Assembly: GCA_937911235.1 (NCBI GenBank)
Contig: CALDPN010000207.1
Location: forward strand, 1-6,359
From: an uncultured Bacteroidales bacterium
Lineage (GTDB): Bacteria > Bacteroidota > Bacteroidia > Bacteroidales > Paludibacteraceae
Direction: 5' to 3'
DNA length: 6,359 bases
Shown: one piece after another, positions 4,911 to 6,359 of the stretch
Layout: each line of letters opens with the position of its first letter
How positions within the stretch are numbered: position 1 is the stretch's first letter
The notes under the pieces: model-generated
The model's database searches: none
Told to the model about the DNA's origin: nothing
Seen by the model: the letters and a program-made list of their open reading frames with translations, nothing else
Made by a program: the position numbers and the translations under genes

Positions 4911-6359
4911 TTACAAAGGCATATCTGTCGTATAAGGATTGACGATATATTTTTGTTGTGAAGGCTTTCCTTTTCCGTTTGTATCAACAGCTCCCGTTGG
5001 TGATATGTAGCCATACTCACACAAATGATTAAGCACGGTTTGAACATCTTCAGCAGTTTTCAAGAATCTGCATTTACGCATAATGTCACGTCGAGTAAAT
5101 TCTGAAATGCTATCCTTTTTAATTGCCGTGAGCACTCGTTTACTTTGATTTGTAATAGTGTCCACACACATAGTGGAAAAAGCTGAAATAGCGTGTTCGG
5201 TAAAGTATCGACCAATTGAAATTGCATTCTTCATTGTGTCTTCGTCCACTACCAGTGGCTCGTCATCATTCCTTAAGAAATCATCACGAATAGTTGATGC
5301 ACGATATAAAATGCCAGCAATACGAAGAACAGTACCAACCAATTTACCTGCCCAGTCACCAATGTCTGAATATTCATTTTTCAATTTACTTTCAACCTCA
5401 TTTGAAAAGGACTCAAGCAATTCATCTGCTTTGGGTGAAAGTGTTATTATATTTGGAGTGTTGTCCTTCATTTGCACTCCTAACAAATTATGCAATAGAG
5501 AGGAGTATCTGTCTTTAACTTCAGGTGGTATTGCTTCAGTACGATATCTTCTTTCACCAACAATGGATTCAGGCATACAATACAAGAAACGAGCAGTCAA
5601 ACCTCTACCGCGAAAAGTATTGTTAGACATCATTCCTGACAATACATTATGTTGCACTGTAAGAAGTACGGTTAATGTGGGATTCATAATACTTTCACTT
5701 ACTCTTCCAATACGGTCAACACGAATACAGTCACCAGAATAGGCTTTGAGCATCACATCTATATTGACATTTTTTGAATAAAGACCTGAAAGCATTTCAA
5801 AAATACCACCTTCAGTAGAAATTATGGCTGTTTTGCCATCACATTCTGATAACACAGTAATTAACTTTTCTGTTGTGACATCATCCACATACAATCGAAG
5901 TGGTTTCATTTCTTTAAACTCAGCAAGCTCTTTTGTAAGCTCGTCCATTGCTTGTTTATCATATTTACCTTTTGCAGCACTTTCTTCTAAAGCACGTTGT
6001 CTTCTTTCAAGTATTCGTTTCTGTGCTCTATTAAAATTCAAGTTTGCGGCATTGCTTTGGTTGAAGGATGCTTCAAAACTATCAATGGGTTTTGTCATAT
6101 GTTTTATGATGGCACTCTTTCTTTCAGAAGGGTCAGCCACAACCACAGTATATAGGTTCAGTGGTTCTATCCAATCGGGTTTGCCTTGTATTTGGTATTT
6201 ACCTTGTACACACAAAGCAAGTACTCCTAAAGATGCTGTGGCACTCATATCAATTGGTGTTTGTGTACTTTCAGATACTGCAACAACATAATCCCTGATA
6301 GTCTGTGGTAATGCATCAACTGGAAATGGTGGTAATTCTTGCTTATCAAAGGGAATAGG
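4911..6359 (-). CDS. DUF3987 (YfjI-like) replication ATPase, start beyond the window
   Basis: Only the C-terminal 482 residues are visible. The reading frame stays open to the right edge, 37 codons beyond the Met at 6248, so that Met is not the start. The fragment opens with PFPVDALPQTIRDYV, typical of DUF3987 proteins of phages and mobile elements, which are related to primase/helicase ATPases. It has an atypical P-loop, ADPSERKS (fragment residues 75-82), and a charged, probably coiled helix (about 101-150). Then come RLYVDD (about 155-160) and AIISTEGGIF (178-187), a likely Walker B region, and a conserved RGRGLTARFLY (250-260). The C-terminus (about 405-475) looks like a winged helix. Family knowledge plus context suggest it helps replicate the excised element; helicase or primase activity is not proven by this fragment. 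Right after its stop lie the inverted hexamer clusters. Confidence 0.87.
   Translation of the reverse strand, partial: PIPFDKQELPPFPVDALPQTIRDYVVAVSESTQTPIDMSATASLGVLALCVQGKYQIQGKPDWIEPLNLYTVVVADPSERKSAIIKHMTKPIDSFEASFNQSNAANLNFNRAQKRILERRQRALEESAAKGKYDKQAMDELTKELAEFKEMKPLRLYVDDVTTEKLITVLSECDGKTAIISTEGGIFEMLSGLYSKNVNIDVMLKAYSGDCIRVDRIGRVSESIMNPTLTVLLTVQHNVLSGMMSNNTFRGRGLTARFLYCMPESIVGERRYRTEAIPPEVKDRYSSLLHNLLGVQMKDNTPNIITLSPKADELLESFSNEVESKLKNEYSDIGDWAGKLVGTVLRIAGILYRASTIRDDFLRNDDEPLVVDEDTMKNAISIGRYFTEHAISAFSTMCVDTITNQSKRVLTAIKKDSISEFTRRDIMRKCRFLKTAEDVQTVLNHLCEYGYISPTGAVDTNGKGKPSQQKYIVNPYTTDMPL

Noticed and set aside
4856..5047. Minus-strand frame of 63 codons with a CPYCPYCP stretch
   Set aside because: The cysteine-proline pattern is just the hexamer repeats read in another frame, and it overlaps the end of the DUF3987 gene.
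5158..5742. Long plus-strand open frame of 194 codons
   Set aside because: It is opposite the DUF3987 gene, whose conserved motifs are clear; the serine-rich product is typical of an antisense shadow.

Overview
The window reads as AT-rich DNA from a low-GC Gram-positive bacterium. A Clostridia-type Firmicute is most likely, judging from the strong AGGAGG ribosome binding sites, the AT-rich spacers and the gene families present. Every convincing gene lies on the minus strand, so the locus is described from right to left.

From the right edge: (1) a DUF3987-type (YfjI-like) replication ATPase, whose start lies beyond the window, ends at 4911. (2) A 175-base spacer holds nine copies of a GGGACA-like hexamer arranged as two inverted clusters around a very AT-rich core; I read this as a candidate replication origin. 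(3) An unrecognised 77-residue protein follows (4502-4735). (4) A 227-base spacer contains a locally GC-rich, strongly self-complementary segment (about 4408-4481) and, closer to the next gene, short palindromes that could be operators. (5) A 123-residue protein with a helix-turn-helix and two zinc ribbons comes next (3903-4274). It belongs to the small proteins often mis-named 'sigma-70' that sit upstream of recombinases. (6) It overlaps by 62 bases a 75-residue SHOCT-like protein (3737-3964). (7) Two tandem large serine recombinases of 503 and 529 residues (2164-3675 and 561-2150) follow; both appear catalytically intact and they are translationally coupled. (8) A rho-independent terminator at 534-557 closes the operon. 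(9) Past it are a small two-helix membrane protein (184-429) and a 183-base stretch without genes that carries imperfect repeats built on AAAAAGTG.

Together this is the integration-and-replication end of a mobile element. A serine recombinase pair would excise and integrate it, small DNA-binding or adaptor proteins sit just upstream of them, and a DUF3987 protein suggests replication of the excised form. The layout parallels the replication-gene plus ccrA/ccrB core of staphylococcal SCC elements, but that is an analogy of layout and not a claim of homology. No conjugation, relaxase, resistance or CRISPR genes are visible.

The most interesting signals are the inverted repeat clusters next to the replication gene, an abrupt change of codon preference inside the first recombinase gene that suggests a mosaic junction, the structured spacer, and the dual-coding zinc ribbon/SHOCT overlap.
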